From the IMG/VR virus record IMGVR_UViG_3300032116_000471, positions 1 to 41,543 of that record: a DNA stretch of 41,543 nt; one strand, given 5' to 3'. The position numbers and the translations under genes are program-made. Below the pieces are notes generated by a model. It saw nothing but the letters and a program-made list of their open reading frames with translations, did not search any database and was not told the origin of the DNA. The DNA is from a virus. Shown here piece after piece: positions 12,624-19,894 of the stretch (its first letter is position 1; each line of letters opens with the position of its first letter).

Positions 12624-12803
12624 TTAGTCACCCGCGAGTTTGCGGGCGAAAGCCTGAAGTTTCTCAAATTCCGCGATCGCGGCGCGCATGGAATCGGCGC
12701 TGGGGTGGCTCGGGTCGCTGGCAAGGGTGCGCTTGAATTCTTCCACCAGTGCAGCCGTACCAGTTTTTTTGGGCTCATCGCCCCGCTTGAAATCTTCAAC
12801 CAT
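12624..12803 (-). CDS. Small hypothetical protein (59 aa), antisense to the replication operon
   Basis: The minus-strand frame begins MVEDFKRGDEPKKTG, continues ALVEEFKRTLASDPSHPSAD and ends EFEKLQAFARKLAGD. The helical, charged composition is strongly protein-like, unlike the overlapping plus-strand frame. AAAGGA lies about ten bases before the ATG. The frame stays open upstream to about 12862 without another ATG (QVAAHVKEIQI directly before the Met), so an unusual start further up is possible. I do not recognise the family. It is the only minus-strand gene inside the rightward replication block, and would give antisense transcription toward the tRNA-like gene. Confidence 0.6.
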   Translation of the reverse strand: MVEDFKRGDEPKKTGTAALVEEFKRTLASDPSHPSADSMRAAIAEFEKLQAFARKLAGD

Positions 12804-12873
12804 TATCTGAATTTCCTTTACGTGTGCTGCGACCTGAGTATCGCCAATACGGGGCGGCAGCGTTTAGGGAATT

Positions 12874-12968
12874 GCGTTTCGCAAGGGGCCGAAGTTAAAG
12901 CTGCAGACAGAGTTGTGCCTGACTGCGCGTCCCACCCATTAGCCATGTGGGGACGCCCTTGCGAACGC
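12874..12968 (+). ncRNA. Candidate three-way-junction structured RNA upstream of primase
   Basis: Three helices fold without conflict. P1 pairs GCGTTTCGCAAGG (12874-12886) with CCTTGCGAACGC (12957-12968), one bulged T. P2 pairs GCAGACAG (12903-12910) with CTGACTGC (12919-12926), one mismatch. P3 pairs GCGTCCCAC (12927-12935) with GTGGGGACGC (12947-12956), one bulge. P2, P3 and the 3' strand of P1 abut with no linker, while the J1/2 strand (12887-12902, GGCCGAAGTTAAAGCT) is long. It ends 50 bases before the primase ATG. The hammerhead core is absent. The class is unknown; it could be a cis-regulator or a small RNA. Confidence 0.55.
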
Positions 12969-13018
12969 ACGCCTATTAAACGCCGCGCGGGCAAAGTGAG
13001 TCAAGGGGCAAAGCGGCC

Positions 13019-13996
13019 ATGAATACCCCCCGAGTTGAATATCGCGGCGGCGGCAATGTTTTGGCCATAAAACAGCGGGTTCGCCTGTCTCAGTGGGTTT
13101 CAAAGCGCGTGCAGCTGCGGCAAAGCAACGGCGAGTTTATCGGGTTGTGTCCATTTCACGAAGAAAAAAGCCCGTCCTTTTCGGTAAATGATAAAAAAGG
13201 ATTTTATCACTGCTTTGGCTGCGGCGCGCACGGCGATATTTTTGAGTGGGTGCAAAAAACCGAGCATTGCAATTTTAAAGATGCGGCGAAAAAGCTCGGC
13301 GAGCATTTTCACGTTACGCCGGATTATCGGCCTGCGCCTGCTGCTGCACCTGCACCTGAAGCGCCGCCAAAGAATGTGGACTGGCTGGCTGGCGCATGGA
13401 CGCAGGCAAAGCCTTCGGACAATTCGCTGGTGCGTGATTATCTCGAAGCACGCGGGATTCGCACGGCGCGGCTTCCTTCGCGGGTGTTTTCGTATTTGCG
13501 CTTTGAGCCGCAGGTGCTGCATCGCGAAAGCGGATTGAAATTGCCTGCGATGCTGGCGCGCATTTCGTCGGTCGATGGAAAAATGATCGGCCTGCACCGC
13601 ACGTTTTTGCAAAACGCGGGCGGCGCGGTGGGCAAGGCAGCTGTTAGCCCCGCTAAAAAAATGTTTGGTTCCTTCACCGGCGGCGCGGTGCAGCTTTTTG
13701 CGCCTGGTTCGACACTCGGTATCGCTGAAGGCATAGAAACGGCGCTTTCGGTGTGGCAGGCGACCGGCCTTCCGGTGTGGCCTGCGCTTTCGATCGCGAA
13801 TTTATCGACGATCAAGATTCCGGCCTGCGTGCGCGAAATTGTTTTGTGCATCGATAACGACATGAAAGACGAAGTTGCAGGCAAGCGCGGCTGGCAGCAG
13901 GCGGCGGTGCGGCATGCGGCAAACGGTCTGGTGATACGGGTGGCAAAACCGCCGCGCGGGCAGGATTTTAACGACATGCTGCGAGGTGCAAAATGA
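13019..13996 (+). CDS. DNA primase, CHC2 zinc finger plus TOPRIM
   Basis: A 325-residue primase that would make RNA primers. The zinc finger uses Cys44, His47, Cys65 and Cys68 (CPFHEEK ... YHCFGCGAHGD), as in DnaG. After a proline-rich linker (105-118), the TOPRIM domain shows Glu237 (GIAEGIE) and the DxD pair Asp279/Asp281 (LCIDND). The helicase-interaction domain of DnaG is missing; the helicase is encoded separately two genes on. AAGGGG stands 11 bases before the ATG. The stop overlaps the next gene by four bases (ATGA). Confidence 0.92.
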   Translation: MNTPRVEYRGGGNVLAIKQRVRLSQWVSKRVQLRQSNGEFIGLCPFHEEKSPSFSVNDKKGFYHCFGCGAHGDIFEWVQKTEHCNFKDAAKKLGEHFHVTPDYRPAPAAAPAPEAPPKNVDWLAGAWTQAKPSDNSLVRDYLEARGIRTARLPSRVFSYLRFEPQVLHRESGLKLPAMLARISSVDGKMIGLHRTFLQNAGGAVGKAAVSPAKKMFGSFTGGAVQLFAPGSTLGIAEGIETALSVWQATGLPVWPALSIANLSTIKIPACVREIVLCIDNDMKDEVAGKRGWQQAAVRHAANGLVIRVAKPPRGQDFNDMLRGAK

Positions 13997-14196
13997 GCCG
14001 CTGGAAAAAAGCAAAGCCGCAAAGCACATCGCTGTTTGATGTGAAAAAAGAAAAGAAAGTGACCGCGCCAAAATGCAAGCACTGCAAGCAATATGCCTTC
14101 TTTGGCATTCGCGGTGAAATGTTCTGCCGGACACATGTTCCAGCGGATTTTTGGCACATCAATGAAAAACCTCAAGCACAACAAAAACAGGCGTGA
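13993..14196 (+). CDS. Small zinc-binding protein (67 aa)
   Basis: A basic N-terminus (SRWKKAKPQ) leads into KCKHCKQYAFFGIRGEMFCRTH, a Cys-X2-Cys ... Cys-X2-His set that fits a zinc knuckle. The C-terminus is Gln/Ala-rich. It starts within the primase stop codon and precedes the helicase. Position between primase and helicase suggests an accessory role in the replisome. Not recognised as a named family. Confidence 0.75.
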   Translation: MSRWKKAKPQSTSLFDVKKEKKVTAPKCKHCKQYAFFGIRGEMFCRTHVPADFWHINEKPQAQQKQA

Positions 14197-14207
14197 AACG
14201 GTAGAAA

Positions 14208-15818
14208 ATGACGCAGGAAAACGATATTTACGAGGGAGAAGACCCCCAAAAAATCGCGAAGGCTTCGCCGCCGGATGAAGGTGCTTTGACGCCCGCCGAA
14301 AATGCAATCGCCGAGGCCGTGTTTGCCGCCGAGGATTTCTTTCCGCATGAAGCGGATGTGGGCTCGGCGAAGGGCAAGAACCTTGATTTGATCTGCGCGT
14401 TTTTCCTGCGAAACGATATCGGCAACGCTAAGCGCCTGCGCGCGCGGTTCGGGCAGGATTTGATGTATGTGCGTGATCACGGCTGGTATGGCTGGACGGG
14501 CACCCACTGGTCGCTGGATGAAGGCAAGATGATCGCCGAGCGCTGCGCGCACGCAACAGCGGACGCGATTTTTCATGAAGTAAAAGCGCTGGAAGATTTA
14601 GCCGCAAAAACCACCGACGAAGAAAAGAAAAAGACGCTGCAGGCTTCTATTCGCGCGCATCGCGGTTATGCGGTGAAGACGGGCAACTCGCAAAAGCTCG
14701 CCTCGATGCTGAATGTGGCTGAGCCGTATTTGACGCACAATGTTTCTGAGCTCGACGCGCAGGTGAATTTGTTCAACGTGAAAAATGGCACGATTGATTT
14801 GTTTAATGTGGAAGCGGGGATTCGCCCGCACAAGCGCGAAGATATGATCACTCGCGTGGCGAACGCATCGTGGAAGGACAACGCGCCTGCACCGACGGAA
14901 TTTGAGCGCTTCATGGCAACGATTTTGCCGGACGAAGACGTGCGAATGTTTATTCAAAAATATTTTGGCTACTGCCTGACGGGGCTCACCACTGAGCAGT
15001 GCCTTGTGTTATTCCAAGGCGGCGGCTCGAACGGAAAATCCACGCTGATGGATTTGATGAAATATATTTTCGGGGATTATTCGAAGATCATCCCGATCGA
15101 TTCGCTGCTTTATCAAGATCGCAACAACGGCGCTGCCGCATCACCCGACATCGCGCGCTTGCCTGGCACGCGCTTGGTGATGGCGTCCGAGCCGGAAGTA
15201 GGCGCTCGGCTTTCAGAATCCCGCGTGAAGAGCTTCACGGGTTCGGAAGAAATATCCACGCGGCATTTGAACAAAGGCTTTTTCGATTTCAAGCCGCAAT
15301 TCAAACTGTGTCTTGCGTTTAACAATAAGCCTACGATTCGCGGGCAGGACGATGGTATCTGGCGGCGCTTGCTGCTGGTGCCGTTCAAGGTGATGATTCC
15401 GCTCGAGCAGCGCGACCATTTGCTGCCCGATAAATTGCGCGCGGAAGCCGATTTGATTATGAGCTGGCTGGTCAATGGCTGCTGGTTCTGGCGCAAAGAA
15501 AAGCTAAGCGCTCCTGATGCGATTGTGACGGCAACGGCGGAATATCGCGCTGAGAATGATCCGGTCGGGCAGTTTCTTGAGTCGGGCACCAAGAAGATGA
15601 TGAACTGCTCGGTGCGCGCGTCCAAGCTATTTGAAGCGTATGAAATGTGGTGTGATGAGAATGGTGCATCCCCGATCACGCAAACGGCGTTCGGCAAACG
15701 CATGCTGGAAAAGGGATATGAAAAATTAAAGTCGAGCACCATTCAATGGAAGGGGCTTTTCATCCTTGATGAGTATGATCCGGATAAGTCGAAGGAGCAA
15801 ACTCATGCAGTGTTGTAA
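14208..15818 (+). CDS. P4-type SF3 replicative helicase (D5 family)
   Basis: A 536-residue superfamily 3 helicase of the phage/plasmid primase P4 type. The N-terminal D5_N region includes YVRDHGWYGWTGTHWSLDEG. Walker A is GGGSNGKST at about residues 271-279, followed by the B/C motifs (PGTRLVMASEPE, FKLCLAFNNKP) and the arginine finger region IWRRLLLVPF. It would unwind the origin and recruit primase. The separate TOPRIM/CHC2 primase upstream supplies priming. The gene is followed directly by a repeat-rich non-coding region, as in P4-like replicons where helicase and origin are adjacent. Confidence 0.9.
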   Translation: MTQENDIYEGEDPQKIAKASPPDEGALTPAENAIAEAVFAAEDFFPHEADVGSAKGKNLDLICAFFLRNDIGNAKRLRARFGQDLMYVRDHGWYGWTGTHWSLDEGKMIAERCAHATADAIFHEVKALEDLAAKTTDEEKKKTLQASIRAHRGYAVKTGNSQKLASMLNVAEPYLTHNVSELDAQVNLFNVKNGTIDLFNVEAGIRPHKREDMITRVANASWKDNAPAPTEFERFMATILPDEDVRMFIQKYFGYCLTGLTTEQCLVLFQGGGSNGKSTLMDLMKYIFGDYSKIIPIDSLLYQDRNNGAAASPDIARLPGTRLVMASEPEVGARLSESRVKSFTGSEEISTRHLNKGFFDFKPQFKLCLAFNNKPTIRGQDDGIWRRLLLVPFKVMIPLEQRDHLLPDKLRAEADLIMSWLVNGCWFWRKEKLSAPDAIVTATAEYRAENDPVGQFLESGTKKMMNCSVRASKLFEAYEMWCDENGASPITQTAFGKRMLEKGYEKLKSSTIQWKGLFILDEYDPDKSKEQTHAVL

Positions 15819-15825
15819 AAATCCC

Positions 15826-16192
15826 CCACACCCCCTTGCACAAAAAACAGGCAAGTTTTGCCTTTGTAGCAAAATTGCAACGGTTTTTATGGGAGGGTTG
15901 GGAGGGTATGGGAGGCTTATGGGAGGGTTTGAGATTGCGAATTACTTATATAATTCATGGTTTTGTTTGATTTATGGGAGGGTTGGGAGGGTTTTCCCCT
16001 ATGCTCGCACGTGAGGGATATACAGGAGCAATTTGTTTTCTCACGCGCGTAACCTACGGTAACCCTCCCAACCCTCCCATAGAATTATAAACAACTGTAA
16101 AACAATAATAAAATATAGGCGATTTCAAAACAAACCCTCCCATAACCCTCCCAAACTATCCCAACCCCGCATAAACCCTAGAAAGTTGATAC
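15826..16192 (+). other. ori: G-rich direct and inverted repeat array, candidate replication origin
   Basis: A gene-free stretch of about 370 bp. Forward copies of GGGAGGGTT-type units fill 15889-15930 (four units) and 15974-15993. The inverse CCCTCCC units fill 16061-16080 and 16132-16166. ATGGGAGGGTTGGGAGGGTT at 15974-15993 and its exact reverse complement at 16061-16080 form a 20-bp perfect inverted repeat with a 67-bp spacer. Inside the spacer CGCACGTGAG faces CTCACGCGCG. Runs of GGG can form G-quadruplexes on either strand. An AT-rich segment (16081-16130) lies between the inverse units. Placement beside the helicase supports an origin. A short hairpin at 15848-15864 may end the helicase message. 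Confidence 0.65.
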
Positions 16193-16816
16193 ATGGTGCA
16201 ATCATCCGCAAAGAAACCAATCGATATCATCAACCTGCTGCGCTGGGTGTATCAGCAGCAAAAGGCGCATGTGATTGTGGATTCAGGTGCGGGGCTGTAT
16301 GGCATCGAAGCGGAATGGGCGGGGCTCGAAGTGCGGGGTGTATCGGGTGATGGCGTGTGCCGTGTGCTGAACAACTGCATGCTTGGCACCAGCATCGATG
16401 GGTCGGGCAAGGCAAGCGGCGCGCTTCACCCCGATGCGATGACCGTGCATTTGCAGCTCAAGCAGATCATTGCGGAATTGAAAAAGCAAAAGCGATACGA
16501 TGAACTCAACAAGCCTGCGCTTGTTTTCAAGCATGCGCTGATGGATCAGCCGCCGGATTGGATGCGCGGGGCAAAGCCGATAATCCAACCAATGCGTAGA
16601 ACCAATGGCGCGATTGCAATGGTGTGGGATAAAAATAAAAACCCTGTTTTATGCAGGCTGATTACGATTTTATCAGCAGAAACCATAAACTTTAACCGTT
16701 CGATTTATTCGGAATGGGTGGATGGATTATTCATGCTGTATGAGCGGCTTTTATTGGCGAAGTTTGTCGAGTATTACTTGAAAGATTTTTCTGTCGCAAA
16801 AACCCCATGGTCTTGA
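16193..16816 (+). CDS. Conserved phage protein before the terminase genes (207 aa)
   Basis: The N-terminus (IDIINLLRWVYQQQKAHV) is helical; the middle has GALHPDAMTVHLQLKQII and the second half PALVFKHALMDQPPDWMRGA. From memory, the DLHPDAxxVH plus HAxxxxxPDWMxGA pattern is shared by proteins that precede terminase in several alphaproteobacterial phages. Their function is not established; their position suggests a late regulator. Start by ATG at 16193 with a weak AGAAAG upstream. It lies between the candidate origin and the late promoter. Confidence 0.65.
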   Translation: MVQSSAKKPIDIINLLRWVYQQQKAHVIVDSGAGLYGIEAEWAGLEVRGVSGDGVCRVLNNCMLGTSIDGSGKASGALHPDAMTVHLQLKQIIAELKKQKRYDELNKPALVFKHALMDQPPDWMRGAKPIIQPMRRTNGAIAMVWDKNKNPVLCRLITILSAETINFNRSIYSEWVDGLFMLYERLLLAKFVEYYLKDFSVAKTPWS

Positions 16817-16831
16817 AACACTAGATTTTGC

Positions 16832-16860
16832 TTGAAAAAACGAAAAAGGCTTGCTATACC
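16832..16860 (+). promoter_or_regulatory. Candidate late promoter
   Basis: TTGAAA (16832-16837), a 17-bp spacer and TATACC (16855-16860) fit a sigma-70 promoter directed at the terminase and structural genes. Transcription should start near 16867. Confidence 0.65.
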
Positions 16861-16889
16861 TGCCGAATACTAGAACTGTAACCAAAACA

Positions 16890-16918
16890 AACCTGCTGGG
16901 AAACCAAGCGGGTTTTTT
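16890..16918 (+). terminator. Terminator just downstream of the late promoter
   Basis: AACCTGCT (16890-16897) pairs with AGCGGGTT (16907-16914) with one T-G wobble, followed by a six-T run. A transcript from the promoter at 16832 would end after about 50 bases unless read through. The layout resembles lambda PR'-tR'. Confidence 0.75.
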
Positions 16919-16929
16919 ATTGCCAAAAG

Positions 16930-17132
16930 CCCAGCCATAGCCGGTGACAGCGTGCCATACACCCACCCTTTGGGTCCTTCCCCGACCTAAAACTTAAGCG
17001 GGTAGGCAAAGCGCGGGAAAGGGCTAGTGCGGATTTTTTTGAGTTTGGGTTTACCGTTAGCGACGGGTTGTCACTGCGGTGGTTTTTTGGTTTACCGATA
17101 GGTTTAAAAAATAAAGGAATTACTGGTTTTTT
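16930..17132 (+). other. Non-coding region before terminase, candidate packaging site
   Basis: No open frame is convincing here. Visible elements: a small hairpin ACCCACCCTTTGGGT near 16960, GC-rich inverted segments up to 17030, and GGTTTACCG twice in direct orientation (17048-17056 and 17089-17097). The place directly upstream of the small terminase gene is where lambda-type phages keep cosN/cosB, and repeated short sites would serve as terminase-binding R sites. This is inference; no cohesive-end sequence can be recognised. Confidence 0.4.
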
Positions 17133-17708
17133 ATGGATGCAGTGAATCTGTTGTCGCAGGCGGATTTTGCGCGTGCGTTGCCTTTGTTGATGCCAAAACG
17201 ATTTAAGGAAGCACCCAGCAGGCAGTACATTTACAAACTGGTGAAATCCAAGCGCATCCCGATGAAGGATGGCATGGTGCCGGTGATGGAAGCAATCACG
17301 GCAATGGAAAAAAGCGCGGATCCGTCAAAGGGGTTTCGCAAAGTGGTGGCAAGTGAGCAGCTCGATCTTGAGCAGCGCATGATGGCACCGGTGATGGCAG
17401 CGCCTGCGGAGGGTGAAGAAGAAAATTCGGCGTCGCCGAGCTTTTCAAGTTTTCGCACTGAGCGCGAAGGGGTGCAGTTGCAACTGCAACGCCTGCAGCT
17501 GCTGCGCGAGCAAGGCGCGGTGGTGGAAAAAGAAGAAGTGGCAAACACCACGCGCAACGTGTTTCGCGCGTTGCGTGATGCGCTGCTGAATATTCCGGCT
17601 CAGGCGGCGTCCAAACTGGCACCGATGACCGATGAACGATTGATTCGTCAAGCACTCGAAGAAGAAATTCGCCGCGTGTTGCATGAAACGGCAAAGGCTA
17701 TCGGGTAG
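17133..17708 (+). CDS. terS: Terminase small subunit, Nu1-like
   Basis: A 191-residue DNA-recognition subunit of the packaging motor. An N-terminal winged-helix-like region (PSRQYIYKLVKSKRIPMKDG) reads as the Nu1 DNA-binding domain, and the middle (SFRTEREGVQLQLQRLQLLR) is the coiled coil used for assembly. The C-terminal part (RNVFRALRDALLNIPAQAAS) matches the phage small-terminase family. It should bind the packaging site just upstream. A short acidic/serine linker lies at residues 90-108. GGA is 17 bases before the ATG, so the ribosome binding site is weak. Confidence 0.85.
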   Translation: MDAVNLLSQADFARALPLLMPKRFKEAPSRQYIYKLVKSKRIPMKDGMVPVMEAITAMEKSADPSKGFRKVVASEQLDLEQRMMAPVMAAPAEGEEENSASPSFSSFRTEREGVQLQLQRLQLLREQGAVVEKEEVANTTRNVFRALRDALLNIPAQAASKLAPMTDERLIRQALEEEIRRVLHETAKAIG

Positions 17709-17710
17709 CC

Positions 17711-19693
17711 ATGCAGGATATGCAGTTTTTAAAAACGGTGATTGCCGATGCAATCTTGCCGCCGGAAATGATCATGCTCGACGAATGGTCGGGAAAGTAT
17801 CGCGTGCTGCCTGCCGAGGCTTCGGCGAATCCTGGGCGCTGGGATAATGAGCGATTTCCGTTTTTAGTGGAAATCATGGAATGTTTATCGCCATGGCATC
17901 CATGCGAAACGGTGACATTTGCAAAATCGGCGCAGGTGGGCGGCACAGAAGTTGGGCTGAACTGGATGATGTATATCGCAGATCAGTTTCCAGGGCCGAC
18001 CTTGATGGTGCACCCGACCATTCAGGCAGGGCAGGCATGGGTGCGAGAAAAACTTTCGCCCAGCATTCGGGTGACGGAAAAGATTCGAAAGATCATCGTC
18101 GATCAAAAATCACGCGATGGCGCTTCGACCACTTTGTTTAAATCGTTTGCCAATGGCTACTGGGTTATCACCGGCGCGAACAGCTCGGTGGATATTTCGT
18201 CTAAGTCCATTCGCTACACGGTGAAGGAAGAATGGGATCGCTGGCCAACCGATGTGGATGGCCAAGGTGATCCGGACAAGCTGGTGGATGAACGCCAAAC
18301 GAGCTTTACACGCTCAGGGCTTGCAAAATCGTATCGCGCTTCGACGCCGACGATCAAAGGCATGAGCCGGATATGGCGTGGGTTTGAAGAGGGCGACAAA
18401 CGGCGTTATCATGTGCCGTGCCCGCATTGTGGGTTTAAGCAAGTACTGCGGTTTTTTCCCGATGCACGCGGCAGGGGCGGATTAAAATTTAATGCGACGC
18501 CGCCGTATCAGGCAAAATATGCGTGTGCGGAATGCGGCGTGCTGATTGAGCATTACTACAAAGATCAAATGTTAAAACGCAAGACCGCCGAGCACCTCGA
18601 AGGTGCCGAGTGGATTGCGGAAAACGCTGACGAAGGACGCCAGCCCAGTTTTCACATCAACGCGCTGTATTCGCCGGTCACGACCTGGGACAAGATGGCG
18701 GAAAAGTTTTTGGATGCCAAAGACGATCCGCGCAAGCTGGTGGCATTTGTGAATTTGTCGCTGGGTGAAGCATGGGAAGAGCGCGGTGATGCGCCGGACT
18801 GGGAGCGGCTCATGGAGCGCCGCTCGGAATATGCGATGCGAACGGTTCCGCCTGGCGTGGTGCTGATCACTGGCGCGAGCGACGTGCAGAAAAACGGTAT
18901 TTATTATGAAGTGGTGGGCTGGGGCATTGCGAAACGCAGCTGGTCGATTGATATTGGATTTATCGAAGGCGATCCGTCTGATCCATCCGACGAAGTGTGG
19001 AAGAAGCTCGACGAGGTACGCAAACGTAAATATCCCGACGCGTTTGGAAATTTGCGTGAGATTGTGTGTTATGGCGTCGATTCGGGGTATCTTGCAGGGC
19101 AGGTCTATAGCTGGTCGAAACGGCACCCGTGGACGTATCCGGTGAAGGGGATGGCAGGATGGTTGCACCCTTCGATTGGAACGCCTACCAAGCAAGAAAT
19201 TACGGTGAATGGCAAAAAGCAGGCAGGTGGGGTGAATTTATGGCCGGTGGGAACCTGGTCTTTGAAATCGGAGCTCTATTCCAATTTGCGTAAAGCAGGT
19301 ATTGCAAGCGGCGAAGAGCAGTTTCCGGCAGGGTTTTGTTTCTTTTCCAAGCAGCATGACCAGCAATATTTCGAGCAGCTCACGGCAGAAGCGCTCAAAG
19401 AAATAACGAAAAACGGCAAAACCCGAAAAGAATGGGATGCAAACGGCAGGCCAAACCATTTTCACGATTGCCGCATCTATAACATGGCGATGGTGGATTA
19501 TTTGATCATGACGCACCGGCTGGATGATGAAATGTGGGAAAAGTTGCGTATCGAAAAAGAGCGCCCACCCGAGCATGGTCAGGTGGATATGTTTGCAAGT
19601 CCGCTTGCACAAAAACAGGATAACAAAAACCAAAATACGTCGGCCAAAACGGCTGACGCTGATTGGATACCCGATAAAGGAGAATGGTTATAA
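17711..19693 (+). CDS. terL: Terminase large subunit, GpA family
   Basis: A 660-residue packaging ATPase and nuclease. The N-terminal signature RVLPAEASANPGRWDNERFP is typical of GpA-type terminases. Walker A is AKSAQVGGTE (residues 71-80), and SIRYTVKEEWDRWP holds the Walker B place. A zinc ribbon follows (CPHCGF and CAECG, about residues 237-280). The nuclease domain begins at ASDVQKNG with an acidic residue suited to metal binding. It forms the motor with the small subunit at the portal. It starts three bases after terS and ends in TAATG with the next gene. Confidence 0.93.
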   Translation: MQDMQFLKTVIADAILPPEMIMLDEWSGKYRVLPAEASANPGRWDNERFPFLVEIMECLSPWHPCETVTFAKSAQVGGTEVGLNWMMYIADQFPGPTLMVHPTIQAGQAWVREKLSPSIRVTEKIRKIIVDQKSRDGASTTLFKSFANGYWVITGANSSVDISSKSIRYTVKEEWDRWPTDVDGQGDPDKLVDERQTSFTRSGLAKSYRASTPTIKGMSRIWRGFEEGDKRRYHVPCPHCGFKQVLRFFPDARGRGGLKFNATPPYQAKYACAECGVLIEHYYKDQMLKRKTAEHLEGAEWIAENADEGRQPSFHINALYSPVTTWDKMAEKFLDAKDDPRKLVAFVNLSLGEAWEERGDAPDWERLMERRSEYAMRTVPPGVVLITGASDVQKNGIYYEVVGWGIAKRSWSIDIGFIEGDPSDPSDEVWKKLDEVRKRKYPDAFGNLREIVCYGVDSGYLAGQVYSWSKRHPWTYPVKGMAGWLHPSIGTPTKQEITVNGKKQAGGVNLWPVGTWSLKSELYSNLRKAGIASGEEQFPAGFCFFSKQHDQQYFEQLTAEALKEITKNGKTRKEWDANGRPNHFHDCRIYNMAMVDYLIMTHRLDDEMWEKLRIEKERPPEHGQVDMFASPLAQKQDNKNQNTSAKTADADWIPDKGEWL

Positions 19694-19893
19694 TGGCCAC
19701 GATTCAAGAACAAATTGATGCGCTACAAAACCAGCTTGCCAGCGGGGTTTCCCGCGTTCGGCACGAAGGAAAAGAAGTGCAGTATATCACGCCGGAGCAG
19801 GCGTTAACGGTGATTTCACATTTAAAAACGCAAGCAAGCTCGGGTTCATCCACAAATAACCGTGTGAATTTTGCCAGCTTTGAGAGGGAATAA
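19693..19893 (+). CDS. Head-tail joining protein, gpW-like (66 aa)
   Basis: The sequence IDALQNQLASGVSRVRHEGK followed by EVQYITPEQALTVISHL matches the small gpW fold (two helices with a beta hairpin, GxxRVRxEGxxVEY). In lambda, gpW closes the portal channel before tail attachment. The ATG at 19693 overlaps the terL stop (TAATG) and is preceded by GGAG; an ATG nine bases earlier is less likely. The Ser/Asn-rich end is disordered. Confidence 0.85.
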   Translation: MATIQEQIDALQNQLASGVSRVRHEGKEVQYITPEQALTVISHLKTQASSGSSTNNRVNFASFERE

Positions 19894-19894
19894 C

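Noticed and set aside
12874-12968. Hammerhead ribozyme.
   Set aside because: The three-way junction is present, but the CUGANGA and GAAA core sequences are not, on either strand.
12591-13022. A 143-residue plus-strand frame with a fair ribosome binding site (begins MAKKNKQAIL).
   Set aside because: Beyond the first 15 residues it reads as antisense of the minus-strand 59-residue protein and then through the three-way-junction RNA; composition is not protein-like.
13438-14307. A long minus-strand frame (289 aa) under the primase and helicase genes.
   Set aside because: Antisense shadow of well-supported genes; Arg/Cys/Phe-rich composition without motifs.
15889-16166. The GGGAGGG repeats as a CRISPR array.
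   Set aside because: Units are short, irregularly spaced and occur in both orientations; no spacers of uniform length and no cas genes.
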